Assembly: GCA_002914845.1 (NCBI GenBank)
Contig: JXTC01000610.1
Coordinates: forward strand, 57,612 to 121,611
DNA from: Trema orientale
Lineage: Eukaryota; Streptophyta; Magnoliopsida; Rosales; Cannabaceae
Direction of reading: 5' to 3'
Length of the DNA stretch: 64,000 nucleotides
This document shows positions 21,102 through 34,011 of this stretch, piece after piece; position 1 is the stretch's first letter; the number at the start of each line of letters is the position of its first letter. The notes below the pieces were generated by a model. That model saw only the letters and a list, made by a program, of their open reading frames with translations. It did not search any database and was not told where the DNA came from. A program made the position numbers and the translations under genes.

Positions 21102-22681
21102 TGGGCATTATTGCACTCGTTTCCTGGCAAGTTGGCCCTTTCCTCCTCTTCTTTTTTTTTTTTTTTTTAATAAAGATTGATGCTTTCAATAAGACAAGAT
21201 ATCAAGTCTTCGGCTTCGGCTTCAAAAGATTTATCAAATTAACTAGTCGGTGTAGTTCTGGTTTGGTGTTGTGAATAATAACTTGGAAGCAATATCGCGG
21301 TGGGATGTTGTGCAGCAAATTGAATTGGTATTCTGCTAATTTAGTTGAGGTTTGTTGCCTAGTAACACATTTCATCTCCCTTTACAGGACTGGGTTTAGT
21401 TACTTTTGGGACTTATATATCTATTTGCATATTTTGTTTAGTAATCAGTGCAATTTACAAGAGTAGTAGGCAAATCTTAAAAGTTAAAACAAGCTTCGGG
21501 GAAGGCAATGCTTACTATTTCGGGATGAAAAGAATCGGAAAGGAAAAGTGTTATGAAAGTAATGGGAAAGATTACAAGACTGAGTTATCTTTTTTCCAAT
21601 TTCACTAATTATGTGAGAAATTTTTCAAATTTATGTCTCAAAGATGTAAGTAAACACATGAAAAAAGAGAAAATTGAAAAGAGAAATATTTTCTATTCTC
21701 AGTCCATACAGATTAGTAAACATAATCTTAGAGCTTAGTGTAGGACTTAGTGTAGGCTTAGTGTACGGTAAGGTAAACTTCCATTACATATTAGTAAACA
21801 TAATCTTAGTATATTATAAGATAAATTTGCATTACAGATAGTGGACATAGTCTTGGTGTATTGTAAGGTAAAGTTTAGTTCATACTTAAAGAGTAAATTA
21901 AATACCATTTTTTATTTTAAAATTTCAAGCCACCAACTAAAGAATTGATTCCACGTAGCATGTGTATAATCAGTGATTGGTAAGCCCCCTCTATTCAAAG
22001 ATAGAAATTAAAGTAATATATAAGTTGTCTCTAAATAACAGGGCAGGCTTAGAAAAAGAAGAGCCCTGCTCAGAAGTGGATGCCTTTTGCTCGTATCATT
22101 GGCATTGACTAACCTTCTCTAATATCCCTTTGGAAACTTCAACTTTCATGTGTTCCTCTTCTAGGTTTTGATGCCTTAAAAGAGCCTCCTCTTTTTCTCA
22201 CCCTCTCCTCTCCTCTTCTGAATTTTCTTTACTAAATCTCATTGCAAAGATTCGGTTTCACTCCTTAAGAGAAGCTTCATTGGCTTCGGACTTCGCAAAG
22301 AAGGCCTCTTTTATAACTCTCTCTTTTTCTAAATAAATATTTACATTTGTAGGCATTCCTTTAGTTCTGTGCCTTTTTTTTAAACTGGCTAGAACTGTGC
22401 CTTCAGTTATTTTCTATGTATATTTGGATATAATTCCTAGGTAGTTGTTTGACCTTAAATACAATCTATTAGTTTAATGTTGTCTTTATCTAGATTATTA
22501 AAGTTCACACTTCACAATGATATAAGAGACAAAAGCATCTTTCCTAATGTCACCTTTTTATTGCAATTAGGTCTTGCACTAATTCTAATGGCTTAGGTCT
22601 TAGGGTTCTTCAGAATTTTTTTTTTAGCTTCCAATTATTAAATAATGTTATAAATAATGCAGTATGTCTGTCAGCTTCCTT
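21102..22681. other. Intergenic, with a MITE relative at 21500-21740
   Basis: The segment 21500-21740 resembles 885-1075; its end gattagtaaacataatcttag is followed by two or three degenerate repeats of that same end to about 21870. No gene is seen elsewhere, and the region runs into an assembly gap. Confidence 0.4.
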
Positions 22682-23120
22682 NNNNNNNNNNNNNNNNNNN
22701 NNNNNNNNNNNNNNNNNNNNNNNNNNNNNNNNNNNNNNNNNNNNNNNNNNNNNNNNNNNNNNNNNNNNNNNNNNNNNNNNNNNNNNNNNNNNNNNNNNNN
22801 NNNNNNNNNNNNNNNNNNNNNNNNNNNNNNNNNNNNNNNNNNNNNNNNNNNNNNNNNNNNNNNNNNNNNNNNNNNNNNNNNNNNNNNNNNNNNNNNNNNN
22901 NNNNNNNNNNNNNNNNNNNNNNNNNNNNNNNNNNNNNNNNNNNNNNNNNNNNNNNNNNNNNNNNNNNNNNNNNNNNNNNNNNNNNNNNNNNNNNNNNNNN
23001 NNNNNNNNNNNNNNNNNNNNNNNNNNNNNNNNNNNNNNNNNNNNNNNNNNNNNNNNNNNNNNNNNNNNNNNNNNNNNNNNNNNNNNNNNNNNNNNNNNNN
23101 NNNNNNNNNNNNNNNNNNNN
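22682..23120. other. Assembly gap (439 Ns)
   Basis: This is an uninterrupted run of N. Nothing can be said about its content. Confidence 1.
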
Positions 23121-26100
23121 ATAGACTCGATCTATTCTTAGTCAGTCTATGCACTAAGAAGTAAGAAAGAGAACATTAAACAAGTCATTACGTAGATGGT
23201 TAAAAAAAAAAAAAACAAAAGAAAGAAAAGAAAAAGCACTCGACCAAATGACAAGCATTTCCTTGATATTTATATGTCATGTTTACTGAAAAAATAATGA
23301 GTTGATAATGGGATTAATACATTGATGCTCTAAAAATGAAGACCTACGAGAACATGTAGGAGATACAATATTGTTAAAAGTCCAACACTCTTGGTTTTAC
23401 CAAAATCTTAAGTGCACGAGACTCCTGTCTCGGAGATGAAATGGTATACCATCTTTGTCTCAACTTTTATTATTTCTTTAACACAACATTTAATTATTGA
23501 TCTTAGATAATATTAACATATTATCCACTGTGCGTAAAAATTTCTAGAACAAAGAACAATATCGATTCAAGCATTAATTTTGTTCTTCGTTTATCCAGAA
23601 AAGATATACAATATATGCTAAACGCCAACTGTAACTGGTTATTACTCCAAAATCTAAAAGGAAAACTTGCAAACATGGCCAAAATAAAAACAATCAGTCC
23701 TTGAACGTAGATCCAAATTATAATTCTGTCTTCCACGAAGTTGTTTATAAGGATAGTATATGTATGTTTAGTGCAATATAGTTGAAGAACTAGCTAGCTA
23801 GCTAATGATCGGCAACAAAGGAACAACAGTTCCTAGATTAATGTAGTTATTTGTGAAGTAGCAGCTGAATTAAATAGTTTATAGTAAAATTACCCTTCAA
23901 TACAAAATATCAAACTTAAAATTAGAGAGATTGTGAGAGAATGAGAAAAAAAAAAGAGCAAAAATGTAATTCCACCAATAAAAAAATGCTTCAATAAAAA
24001 AAGACGGCCAAAGACCAAAACAAAAACACAATAGTGACTCTCAACCTAATTAATTTTGTTGGAATTGGGTACAGAGGTAGTTGCTCGTGTTGCTTTGTAA
24101 ATTTTGGGTTCAAGTCATCTCATTATGGTGGTCAGACAGTGTCACTCAAATTTGTGGATCATATAACATGTGCGACCGTCAATCCTCCCTGAATTTAATC
24201 TAAAAAGCCGCCCTCTCCCCTACAATCCTTTAATTCCAGCAAAAAATAAAAATAAAAACCCTATCCAATGAGAAGCATTTTTGTCCCCATGTGTTATACC
24301 AAGACAAGCAGGATTCTTGTAACACTCAAAGAAGGATCATTATGCGTAGTTATATGGTTTATACAAATTTAATTACTAGTTATATACCAATCACGCAAAA
24401 AGTTACATAACAATATTATAACATCATTCGTAGAATTTCGACATCCATGTCTTTTTTGATTCAGACCTGTTTATCAAATATACATATTATATATAGATCA
24501 TGTAACATTATATGTCATCGATACAAACCCATATGAACCGTTGGATATTCTTTCCTTTAAACCAGTTTGTCTTGATCTGCAGCACTTGCTAACTCACATC
24601 ACATGTACATATTAACTGAGAGACTTCTGAGAAACTTTATAGGGGTATTACAGTCCTCCTTTCTATTGCATTATTAATTTTATGTCTCGTCTCTTTCCAG
24701 TTGCTATTTATCCATAAAAGGCAATAAGCTTTTAGCAGCTGTGTTATTTTTTGTTTTTTTGTTTTTTTGTTTTTTTTGTTTTTGTTTTGTTTTTGGAGCT
24801 ATAGTTTTGGCAGCTGATTAGTGACCATGCAGGAACAAATTGGTTCTCAAAAAGGGGATTAAGAAATGGGATTGAAGCCCACGCCAAAGAATCAGTCATT
24901 TCACGTCAATCACAATTCAGACCCTCTTATACTACATTTTCTTCCCTTTTTAACTTTGACTCTCACCTTTCAGCCCTTTTGAGGTCTCTGCTTTTGTTTT
25001 TATTTTTCTTAAGTGGCTGCCTTTTGCACTTAAAGGGCCAGCCATATTCTATAGTCCGGCATATTCATTCTGTTGGACACCTCATATTGTATGCGCCACA
25101 AGTTAGATTTTGAAGACTAGTGATAATATATTATACTCCCAAAAAATAAAAACCCCGTTTAGATGAAGTAATCTCACTTGCAACTTAAGTGACCGTTACA
25201 TGTGAGTTTATAAAATTTGTGCTCATATTGAGATTCAAATCACTACTCGCTAGTAGCAATTTATTGCACAGAGTCGATTTAACTCGTACAAAATTGAAAG
25301 GGTATATGCCAGTCTCTAACCTTCGTGACTTAATATTGTTTTTTTATTTTATTTATCAAGGAAAAAAGATATGTCACTAGTATAGTTGTTCCACGTGCTT
25401 TAAAGAATGCAACGAGCTATTAATGAATGAAATTATACCATAAATTTGAAGAAGTCTTTTATGGTTTACATTAGGACTAATTTTATCAGGATTCCTAACT
25501 TTTGAAGGTGAGAGGATCTAGTTTTCATAAAAGCTCAAGCTCCCATCATTATAATGCCTCACCACGAGAATAATATGTCTTAAGAGACGGTTAACACTTA
25601 TGAAATCGAGTTAAACACACACGAGTATATTTAAGACACTTCAGTGAATCCATGTCCACCGAAGTATTTGTCCTATTCTGAACCTTTCTCTTTTCATTTG
25701 AGAAATATTTGTGTGTAAAACATTGGAATAAAATAATGATGCTTAAGCAATTAGATTAGGCAGCATATAAGAACCAATCCCAATCCCAAGTCCACTGTTT
25801 GAGCTGTAGTACTCTACTGTACATGCATGATCATCTATGTAAAATACAACCCTGTTTCTTGTCCTCTTTCTAATGGTGGAGCTCTACTTTTGCGCCTCAT
25901 CTTCAATCAAAACCCACGAACTGGTTTTTTTAACTTCTTTTAATGCAAAAATGCAAAAAGCCCACCATGGCAAAAGCTTCAAAGTTGGTATAGCTTTCTA
26001 AGACAAGCGACTTGGTCAAAAAATTTAGTCATCTTTTTGAGCACTATATATGTCCTTTTATATAAGCGTGGACATGTAAAAATCAGCATATATTATCCTT

Positions 26101-26270
26101 GTAGCCCTTTGCCACTACCACTATCGTTAGTAGTTGTATCACACGCATATGAAGAAAACACCAAATGGGATTTCTGGGTTTGAATTAGATTGAGCTGTGA
26201 AACCCCATTTGGGTCCTTAAAACGCCAGATTTGGTGCACCTTTTAAAAAGGGAAGAAAAACCCATCTGCG
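23121..26270. other. Intergenic region
   Basis: No protein gene is supportable. Low-complexity (TTTTTTG)n runs occur at about 24748-24796. A B-box-like ggttcaagtc at about 24108-24117 could belong to a degraded SINE. TATA-rich sequence near 26043-26065 may be the core promoter of the following gene. Confidence 0.4.
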
Positions 26271-26446
26271 GTGAGTAGTCTAAGTCTTACTCTGTCTGAG
26301 TGGGTTTAATTGTTTGGTTATAAGCAGAGTTTTATGCTCTTGCAATTAATGTTGTTTGGCTCTTTCTTTTGTTTTTTGGGCTTTTCTCTGTTAAGCCACT
26401 TGTCAATATTCCATGTTGGTTTATGCTGCAATTAATGCTGTTTCAG
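26271..26446 (+). other. Probable 5' UTR intron of the DUF547 gene
   Basis: A consensus donor (gcg|gtgagt) and acceptor (tttcag|tgaat) bracket a T-rich stretch just upstream of the coding start, as is common in this family. No transcript evidence is available. Confidence 0.5.
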
Positions 26447-26489
26447 TGAATCTTTAGGTGTGGGGCTGAAGCCAATTTTTGATGTTATT

Positions 26490-29400
26490 ATGCATGAATT
26501 AAAGTGGCGGGGTTCTAGTTTGAAGCCATTCAAGTTCATGGAAGTAGGAGTCTCTAGGCACAAGCGTTCTAAGAGGTAGCTCTTTATGCTTCAAAAATTT
26601 TCATTTACGTTTTCTTTTCCTTCCTGTGCCTTGCTAGCAATTGTTTCTTAGAACTGGAAAAAATGGGGAAAAGGAACAAAATAAAGAACAGAAATTGCCT
26701 CAATGTGTTTGCTAGTATCAGCATTATGAGTTTGCGACCAAGTTTTACTCTTAATCTCTAGTGTGACAAGTTCTTGGATCTTCCTTACTCAGACTGTGTA
26801 ATTTGCACTTCTTTGAGGACTTAACTAGTTGTGCTATTTTCAGTGACAGTGATCCAGTTAAAAGAAACTCGAAGTGGGACAAACTGAATACCATCCTTGA
26901 AGCCCCTTCCCAACTCAAGATGGTAAAGAACTTCAGAAATCTTTGTTTTCATATCTTGCTTCATTACATTTTTGGACCTTTTTTTTTTCTTGGTTGGGGA
27001 GGTGGTTTGTTTGAGGACATCTTCCTCATTCCCCCATTTGCTTTAAAGCAAAGACAGAAAATGTTTAGTTTATTTATGGGACAATGTGTTAGTTATGGCA
27101 ACCTGTATAGAAATATTTTGTTTAAATGTTTTAATTTATTAATTTCTTGGCAAAATCTTTAAAATCTGTGCAACCATATTAATTATGCATGGGTTAAATG
27201 AGCTCTCTTATAAAATCAATATTTATTAGTCTGGTCAGGTACACTCCAATGTGAGACCATTTTCACTTACAAGTGTTCTCATTTTGTATTTACAGGACGA
27301 AATGGTAATATCGAAAGGCTCTGCTGAAGCTAGGAAGAGGCAACCCCCTAAGACAAATGTTCACAATTCTTTGAATCAGGAGGTAAAATTCCTAGGCTTA
27401 CTGAGATTATTGATGAGTCTGTGAAGGTGTATATACCTTTGTGGTTTGTGAAGAAGAAGCTTATGATAACTTACACAAGTAGTGTATCCATTCTTGATCT
27501 TTGTGAAACTATTGATTAAATCAAATAATATATGGCTAGTAGTCTGGTCAGATATGGCTTGAGTCCCTTGTGTCCATTGTAAAGAATGTATAGTTCAGGA
27601 AAAGTGAGATCATAGGAGTCTGGTTTTTCTGATCTAAAATGAGTTGTTATTTCGATCCTAGTCCTTATAGTGTGTCACTTTCTAAAATCTCTCTCTCCTC
27701 TTCAGATTCTGAAGCTTCAGAGGCAGTTAGAGGACCAGTTAGTGGTACGTCATGCATTGGAAAATGCACTAAGTTACCAGCCATTGTCACATGAAGCAGC
27801 AACTGATGAATCAATACCAAAGGTAACCATCGAATACACTCCTCTAAAATGTGATATTACTAACTCAAACGTACTTGCTCTCTCTTATTCCTCATATGTA
27901 TGGACAATCAAGTCCTTACGGTTTTACGACCTGGTGCTGTCATTCTTTTATCTGTTACTGATGGATCTAGTAAAGGAAATAACTGAGCTTTATAATCGGT
28001 CATTTTAGTGGAGACCATTTATGTTTTTAAGTTTTCTAAACATATTCTTTTGTTGCTACACATATTTATTCTTACCTATGGTCCTATGCTAGTCATTTCA
28101 CATTCCTTTTTCTTGATTCAGCCTACCAAGGACCTAATAAAGGAGATCACAGTGCTAGAACTTGAAATTCTGTATTTGGAACGACATCTTCTCTCTTTGT
28201 ACCGGAAGACATTTGATCAACAAATGTCATCAGTATCGAAGATGAATGGAAGACTTAACTCAGATTTAGGCACAGAGAAAGGAATATACTCAGAAGCTTC
28301 AGGACAGGATATTATGCCCCAAAAAGAAAATTCAGTCATTTACTCCGGTAATCTAATGTCTCCTCGGAATTCACTTGGCAATCAGCAGGAACGAGTGGAC
28401 ATATTGGAACCGGAGAAGCTGCTAGATTCAAGTATCCATCGTAGTCACTCCTCCCTATCTCAGCGTTCAGCTTGTTCGTTTAGAGCTTCACCAAGGAAAT
28501 TTCTAAATAAGGCCGTAGATTCATACCATTCTTTACCTTTGTCAATGCTGGAGGTAACTTAAAACAAGTGTAACTTTGGACCAATATGCTTTAAAGTTGT
28601 TTAGGCGTAGTACCTATAATTGGTGTTTATGCAAGTAATATGCCTCACTAATGCATAATCTCCTTTTTTCTTGTTTCAGCAATCTGAGAATGCAACCCCA
28701 AATGCAAGTCTGGCCGAGCATTTAGGTACCTGTTTGAGTGATCATGTTCCAGAGACACCAAACTGTCTCTCTGAGGAGATGGTTAGGTGCATCTCAGCCG
28801 TATACTGTGAACTTGCAGACCCACCTTTGATCAATCAAGATTATGCATCCTCTCCTGTTACATTCTCCTCGTCAATATATGAAGTTTCTTCTGACAGCCA
28901 GAATGAAAAGTGGAGCTCATTGAGTAAAAAGTTGCCATTTTTCAATTCACATATCGATAACCCTTTTCACTTTGAGGGTTCAGAATGCCCCAGTGGGCCT
29001 TACTGCAGAATGCTAAAGGTTCAGTGGATATGTAGAGATACTGAGAAACTACGAGATATTGATAATATGCTACAAAAATTCAGGTTAGCATTTTAAACGT
29101 ACAATACATCAGTACTCGAGCACTGTTTTTCAACTAGTTTTGTAGTGTCAATTTCCTATGTCTCCGGCACCTTATACCAATGCTTCTGTTAATTGAGGTC
29201 TAAGATTGGGCTAACTTCTGCTAGTGGGATTATCATGTAATTTGTCATGGGGCTTTACACAGGACATAACCTAGTTGTTCCTTGCTTTTCTTCACGATTT
29301 CATACTAGTTTCTTGCATTTCTGTGAGATGTTGAAGTGATTTCCTGGCAGGTCACTTGTCTATCAGTTGGAAGAAGTTGATCTCAGAAAGATGAAACATG

Positions 29401-30907
29401 AGGAGAAGTTGGCATTTTGGATTAATGTTCATAACGCACTAGTAATGCATGTAAAGTTCTAAGACCTACCAATATATTGACTCCTGATTTGTTGCTTCTC
29501 TTTTACAGTTTCTGTTGTGGAGTATGTCAATAATACAACTCTTTGTTTTCAATCATTCTTTAGGCATTTTTGGTTTATGGGATACCACAAAATAATCTTA
29601 AAAGAGCTTCTTTACTACTCAAGGTAAACAAAGCTTCTCAGAGGAAGTTTGAACAAGCAATGGTGTAAGAGTAGGAACTAATTCTAATCATGAGCCTGTG
29701 TTTGATTCAGGCTGCATACAACGTGGGAGGTCATACCATTAGCGTTGATATGATTCAGAACTCTATTCTAGGATGCCGATTGCCTCGTCCAGGACAAGTA
29801 AGCCTCATTTCTCTAGATTAAAGCTTATTTGTCTTTTTTTTTTCCAGGTAAATGAATCTGTTAAGCATTTATTATTACATTGTGGTATTTGATATCTTAG
29901 AGTCACATTTTCTCAGTTCGTTTTGTGTTGTTATGACTTAATTGGCTCACCTTGATCTCCAGTGGTTGAGGTTGCTGTTTTCTTCAAAAACAAAATTCAA
30001 GGTTGGAGATGCCCGAAAAGCTTTCGCCATTGAGCATCCTGAACCTCTTTTACATTTTGCCCTATGCTCTGGAAGCCAGTCTGACCCTGCGGTAACTTTG
30101 TCTTTCACTATCTTCTATTCATAATGTCTCTCTTCCAATGCCTAAGCAAAAAATATAAAATAAGCTTTAAACTGAATTAACTGTGAGATATTGGAATGTC
30201 TGTTCATGACAAAGTTCTGTATTTCTCTAGAAGCTTTTGGCAATGGATAATACTTGCTGGAGGCTTTCAGACATGGTACAGAAGCTTATCATCAAGTGCT
30301 TTACCTAGAAATCTAAATAAGAATCGTTTTCCAGACTTTTCTTTTTCAGTCACTAACTTCTTTGCTTGACATTGAATAAATTCTCATCCTTTTCGGTCAC
30401 TAACTTCTTTGCTTGAATTAAAATGGTCCTTTTGTACCTCTTTTGGCTAGTCTTAAATCTAGACTAACCGTATTACTACAGTCTAATGCTAAGTAAACAT
30501 GTTTTAGACAAAAACACCTAATAGCTCCATAAGATGCCATTACATTGCTGTTAAGTAAGAATTTTTACCGGGATCTATCTCAAAACCACCTGTTATTTGT
30601 TTAGGTCCGTGTATATACACCAAAGAGAGTGTTTGAGGAGCTGGAGACGGCAAAGGAAGAATACATTCAATCAACCTTCATTATGCACAAAGAACACAAA
30701 ATCCTTCTCCCCAAGATTGTGGAGTCTTTTGCAAAGGATTCAGGCTTATCTCCAGCTGATTTGGTAGCGATGGTCGAACATTTTGCACCAGATTCTCGAA
30801 GGAAAACTATTCATCATTGTCAACACAAGAAATTCTGGAAGGGCATTGAGTGGATTCCCCACAACTTCACTTTCCATTTTCTGCTTTCCAAAGAAGTAGC
30901 TTGGTGA
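26490..30907 (+). CDS. MIP1-type leucine-zipper and DUF547 domain protein
   Basis: Eleven coding exons (26490-26575, 26844-26922, 27296-27382, 27706-27822, 28122-28553, 28680-29083, 29351-29450, 29564-29623, 29711-29797, 29963-30091, 30605-30907) give 627 aa in one frame. Residues of about 85-150 form the leucine-zipper of ternary complex factor MIP1 (ILKLQRQLEDQLVVRHALE, then LIKEITVLELEILYLERHLL). The C-terminal half is DUF547: KLAFWINVHNALVMHAFLVY, YNVGGHTISVDMIQNSILG, and the ending WIPHNFTFHFLLSKEVAW. MIP1-zipper proteins are known from Antirrhinum as partners of MADS-box proteins; the enzymatic role of DUF547 is unknown. A Ser-rich linker joins the two domains. The ATG at 26490 is overlapped by a seven-codon upstream ORF (26482-26502), and the in-frame ATG at 26538 is an alternative start. 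Confidence 0.9.
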
Positions 30908-32486
30908 TCATCTCTTGCATGTATGAAAGCCAGAGATGATCCTCCGCTAGAATTTTTGTCACTCAAGTTATGTTTCACTGGAGCGGTTAGGCATTTATAT
31001 AGGCTCAAAATGACTGAATGACAGACGAATCACAACAGCGCTTCCTGAGGTAATAACATCAGGCTTTCTTTTGCAGCAGGACAATCAAACAGGCTCAAGA
31101 TGGCTAAACTAGCAAAACAAAATAATTGAAGAAAAAGAGAATCTAGTTTGACTTCTAAACCAAGGCAGGAATAATGCCCTGTTGAAAGCTTGAGCTAGTT
31201 TGATCACTAGTCTTGATGGCATGGTTCTGATTCGGCTGTCATTCACAGAAAACTGATATTGCAAAATATTGTTTGATATATATATATTTATATAGAACGG
31301 TTATGGAGTTTATGTAATGTTATCTATATCAATTCAGCTGGTTTGATTGTTCCAATATTGGCGCTATCAATTCATAACTAGGCAGTCACGCTCGGTGAGA
31401 TAGAACATAAATATATTTAAAACTCTAATTATTCACTGATGCACTCTCCTTTGCACTTTCTTTTACACTATTTTAGTCTCACTATTTCACCTTTGAGTTC
31501 TACTATCTAGTTTCACCTTTTAATAATCTAAGTAATAAGATTAGAAAGCCAAAAAAGAGTGCACATTTTTTTTTTTTTTTTTTGCATTTAGCATTTTTTT
31601 TCCCAAGACATAAGAAAGACCATATGTCAAAAGCAGGAATCAAACGTAGAAGATCTACAATCTTATTGATTAGCATACGAATGTTAAAAATAAAAATTAT
31701 CAATCACTCGACTTTGCAAAATAATTTTGCACAATATTTTATGTTTTTTACTACTCAGCACAAAAAAACCTCTGTAATTTGCGAAATTATAATCCAAACC
31801 TTTGAATTGAATTTTCGTTCAAATTTTGCCCATGTAAATGCAACTCATAGAAATTAGTAAGGAAAATACAAATTTAATCTATAAATACTAAAAAATTAGT
31901 CTAACAAATATAGGCCAAAAAACTAATCAAACAAGACAAAAATTGCTCATTTAAGTAGCTGAATATGATATAATCATAATAATTAATCTTGTTTTATTAT
32001 AGTTTTTTAGTTTTATCATTCTGTTTGTTTGGTTGTTCAGCAAGTAATTTTAACATATACGTATTGATAAGCTGCTTTCTTATTAATAGATTATAGAATT
32101 CGACTCCCTTATATATTAATAAGCTTAAATGACTTCCATTTTCCAAAAAAAAAAAAAAAAAAAAAAACCGCTTAAAATACTTCCACGAAAAAAAAAGAAA
32201 AAGAAAAAAAAAAAGGACCCAAACCGGAAACTTGAAAATTAAAGGAAAGAAATAAGAAAAAATTGACATAGCGGCTAATTACTAAAAATCTGACGTAAAA
32301 GAAAAGGTCAAAATTAAAAAAATAAAATTTGACGCTCCTATCAAATTATTACAAATAATGGTTTTATACCACAATGAAAATCATTAAGTGTCAATAATTT
32401 ACCCTGCCTAAATTAGGTTATTTGTTGTTTTTATTTTATAATTTGAATTTTTAATACAAAAACTACCTAAACTCGAAACAATTTAA
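30908..32486. other. 3' UTR and AT-rich intergenic region
   Basis: The DUF547 3' UTR is followed by AT-rich DNA with homopurine tracts at 32145-32215. No gene is seen. Confidence 0.4.
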
Positions 32487-33601
32487 TAAAATTAGCTTTG
32501 AACCCAATTATTTGGAGCCAAAAGCGTGAACTTTCCCTAATGTTAGTTGTATTAGAAAAAAAAAATATTTTTGTTAGTTTTTTTAGGGCTAAGTCCTCAT
32601 TCTTTTATTTGTAACTTATAGGTCTTCATTTTTAGATTTTTATTTTACATTAGTCCCTTTTAATATTTTCTATCTAAAATTACCGTTAATTAGTACTTGC
32701 CTAAAACATGCTCATCTTAGCAGGAGTAGAGTAATATTAGAAATAAAGTGAAATTATTTTTTACAAAAAAAAAAAGAAATGGATTTTCTTTTTTCATTCA
32801 GGACGGAAGTAAGAAATTGGAAAAATTTATATGGTTTTAATATGATCGGAACTACTTTGTTCCAAGTATTTATCTATCTAGAATACATATATGTATCATT
32901 TTATTTACCACTTTATGTTAAAGTGCTATAATTCATTATATGTTAGTTATATTACTTGATATATTCCATAGTTATTTACGAACATGATTTTCAGGTGGTA
33001 AATAATATTAAAAATTGTAAGTATTTCCCCATACACGTCTGGTTAACGATAAAAATTGCTAGGATATGAAAATAATAACAATATTTATAAAGGTTGCAGT
33101 ATTGAATAGCTTTAAAGAAAGATAAATTAGTTTTTTTAAGAGGAGAGATACAGTTTATTCATGAGATAGATGAATACTTGGACGAAAATACATCCATATT
33201 GGAACAATATAAATTTTTCCAATTTCTTACTTCTGTCTTGAACGAAAACGATAACTTAACTCTTTTTATTTTTTTTTTCAAACAACAAATTTTTTTTTTG
33301 TTTTTAATTTTATCTATGTTGAGATGAGCACGTTTTTGGCAAATGCTAATTAAGGACAATTTTGGACAGAAAAGATTAAAATTGATTAATATGAAATAAA
33401 AATCTAAAAATGAAGATCTAAAAGTTACAAATAAAAGAATGAGGACTTAATTTAAAAAAAAAACTAACAGAATCACTTTTTTTTTTCCCTAACAAAACTA
33501 ACATTAAGGATTTATCAAAAAAAATAAAATAATAATAACATTAAGGAAGTTCAGAGGTTTTGCGCCAAATCTNTTTTGAATTCTAGAGATTATTGTATTA
33601 A
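32487..33601. mobile_element. Foldback (inverted-repeat) element
   Basis: The left arm (about 32487-32850) is matched in inverse order by the right arm (about 33180-33601). Examples are taagtcctcattcttttatt against aataaaagaatgaggactta, and gaagtaagaaattggaaaaa against ttttccaatttcttacttc. Outer ends pair at tttggagcc and gcgccaaat. No transposase and no certain target duplication were found; an N at 33573 lies in the right end. Ends are approximate. Confidence 0.65.
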
Positions 33602-34011
33602 AAAACATTATAATTTTTATTAAAACTTTCTAAATGGAGACATTCGATTCGCCCATTAACTAGAATCCAAAAAGAAGATTTGTCTGATTTGCGGTTGCGG
33701 GGGGGAGGGAATCACGTGTGTAATTTAGGGAAACAAATAGATAGATTGTGTAACTATAAATATTATTAATAATTTAAAAGTGTATTTATGGAAACCTCGG
33801 TTACTGCAATGGGTTCTCTCTGTTGGCTTTGTCGATGCCTAATGAGAATTGATTGAGCACTTTCTTTCTTCTCTCTTAACTCCTTTTCGCCCCTTCATCT
33901 TTCTTGTTCTGTTTTTTTGACTTCATACAATAGAAAACTAGTTAAGAAGTCTAGAAAGACACCAAAAAGAAAGAAAAAAAAAAGCTATAAAATAAAGTAA
34001 AATAAAGAGAG
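33602..34011. other. Upstream region of coiled-coil gene
   Basis: This is likely promoter and 5' UTR. It holds a G-rich run (cgggggggaggga, 33698-33710) and an ACGTG core in atcacgtgtg (33711-33720). No other gene is seen. Confidence 0.35.

Noticed and set aside
22648..23164. Apparent long open frames in both strands
   Set aside because: They consist of Ns in the assembly gap.
24058..24190. Possible SINE with ggttcaagtc
   Set aside because: Only the B box is clear. No tail or target duplication was found.
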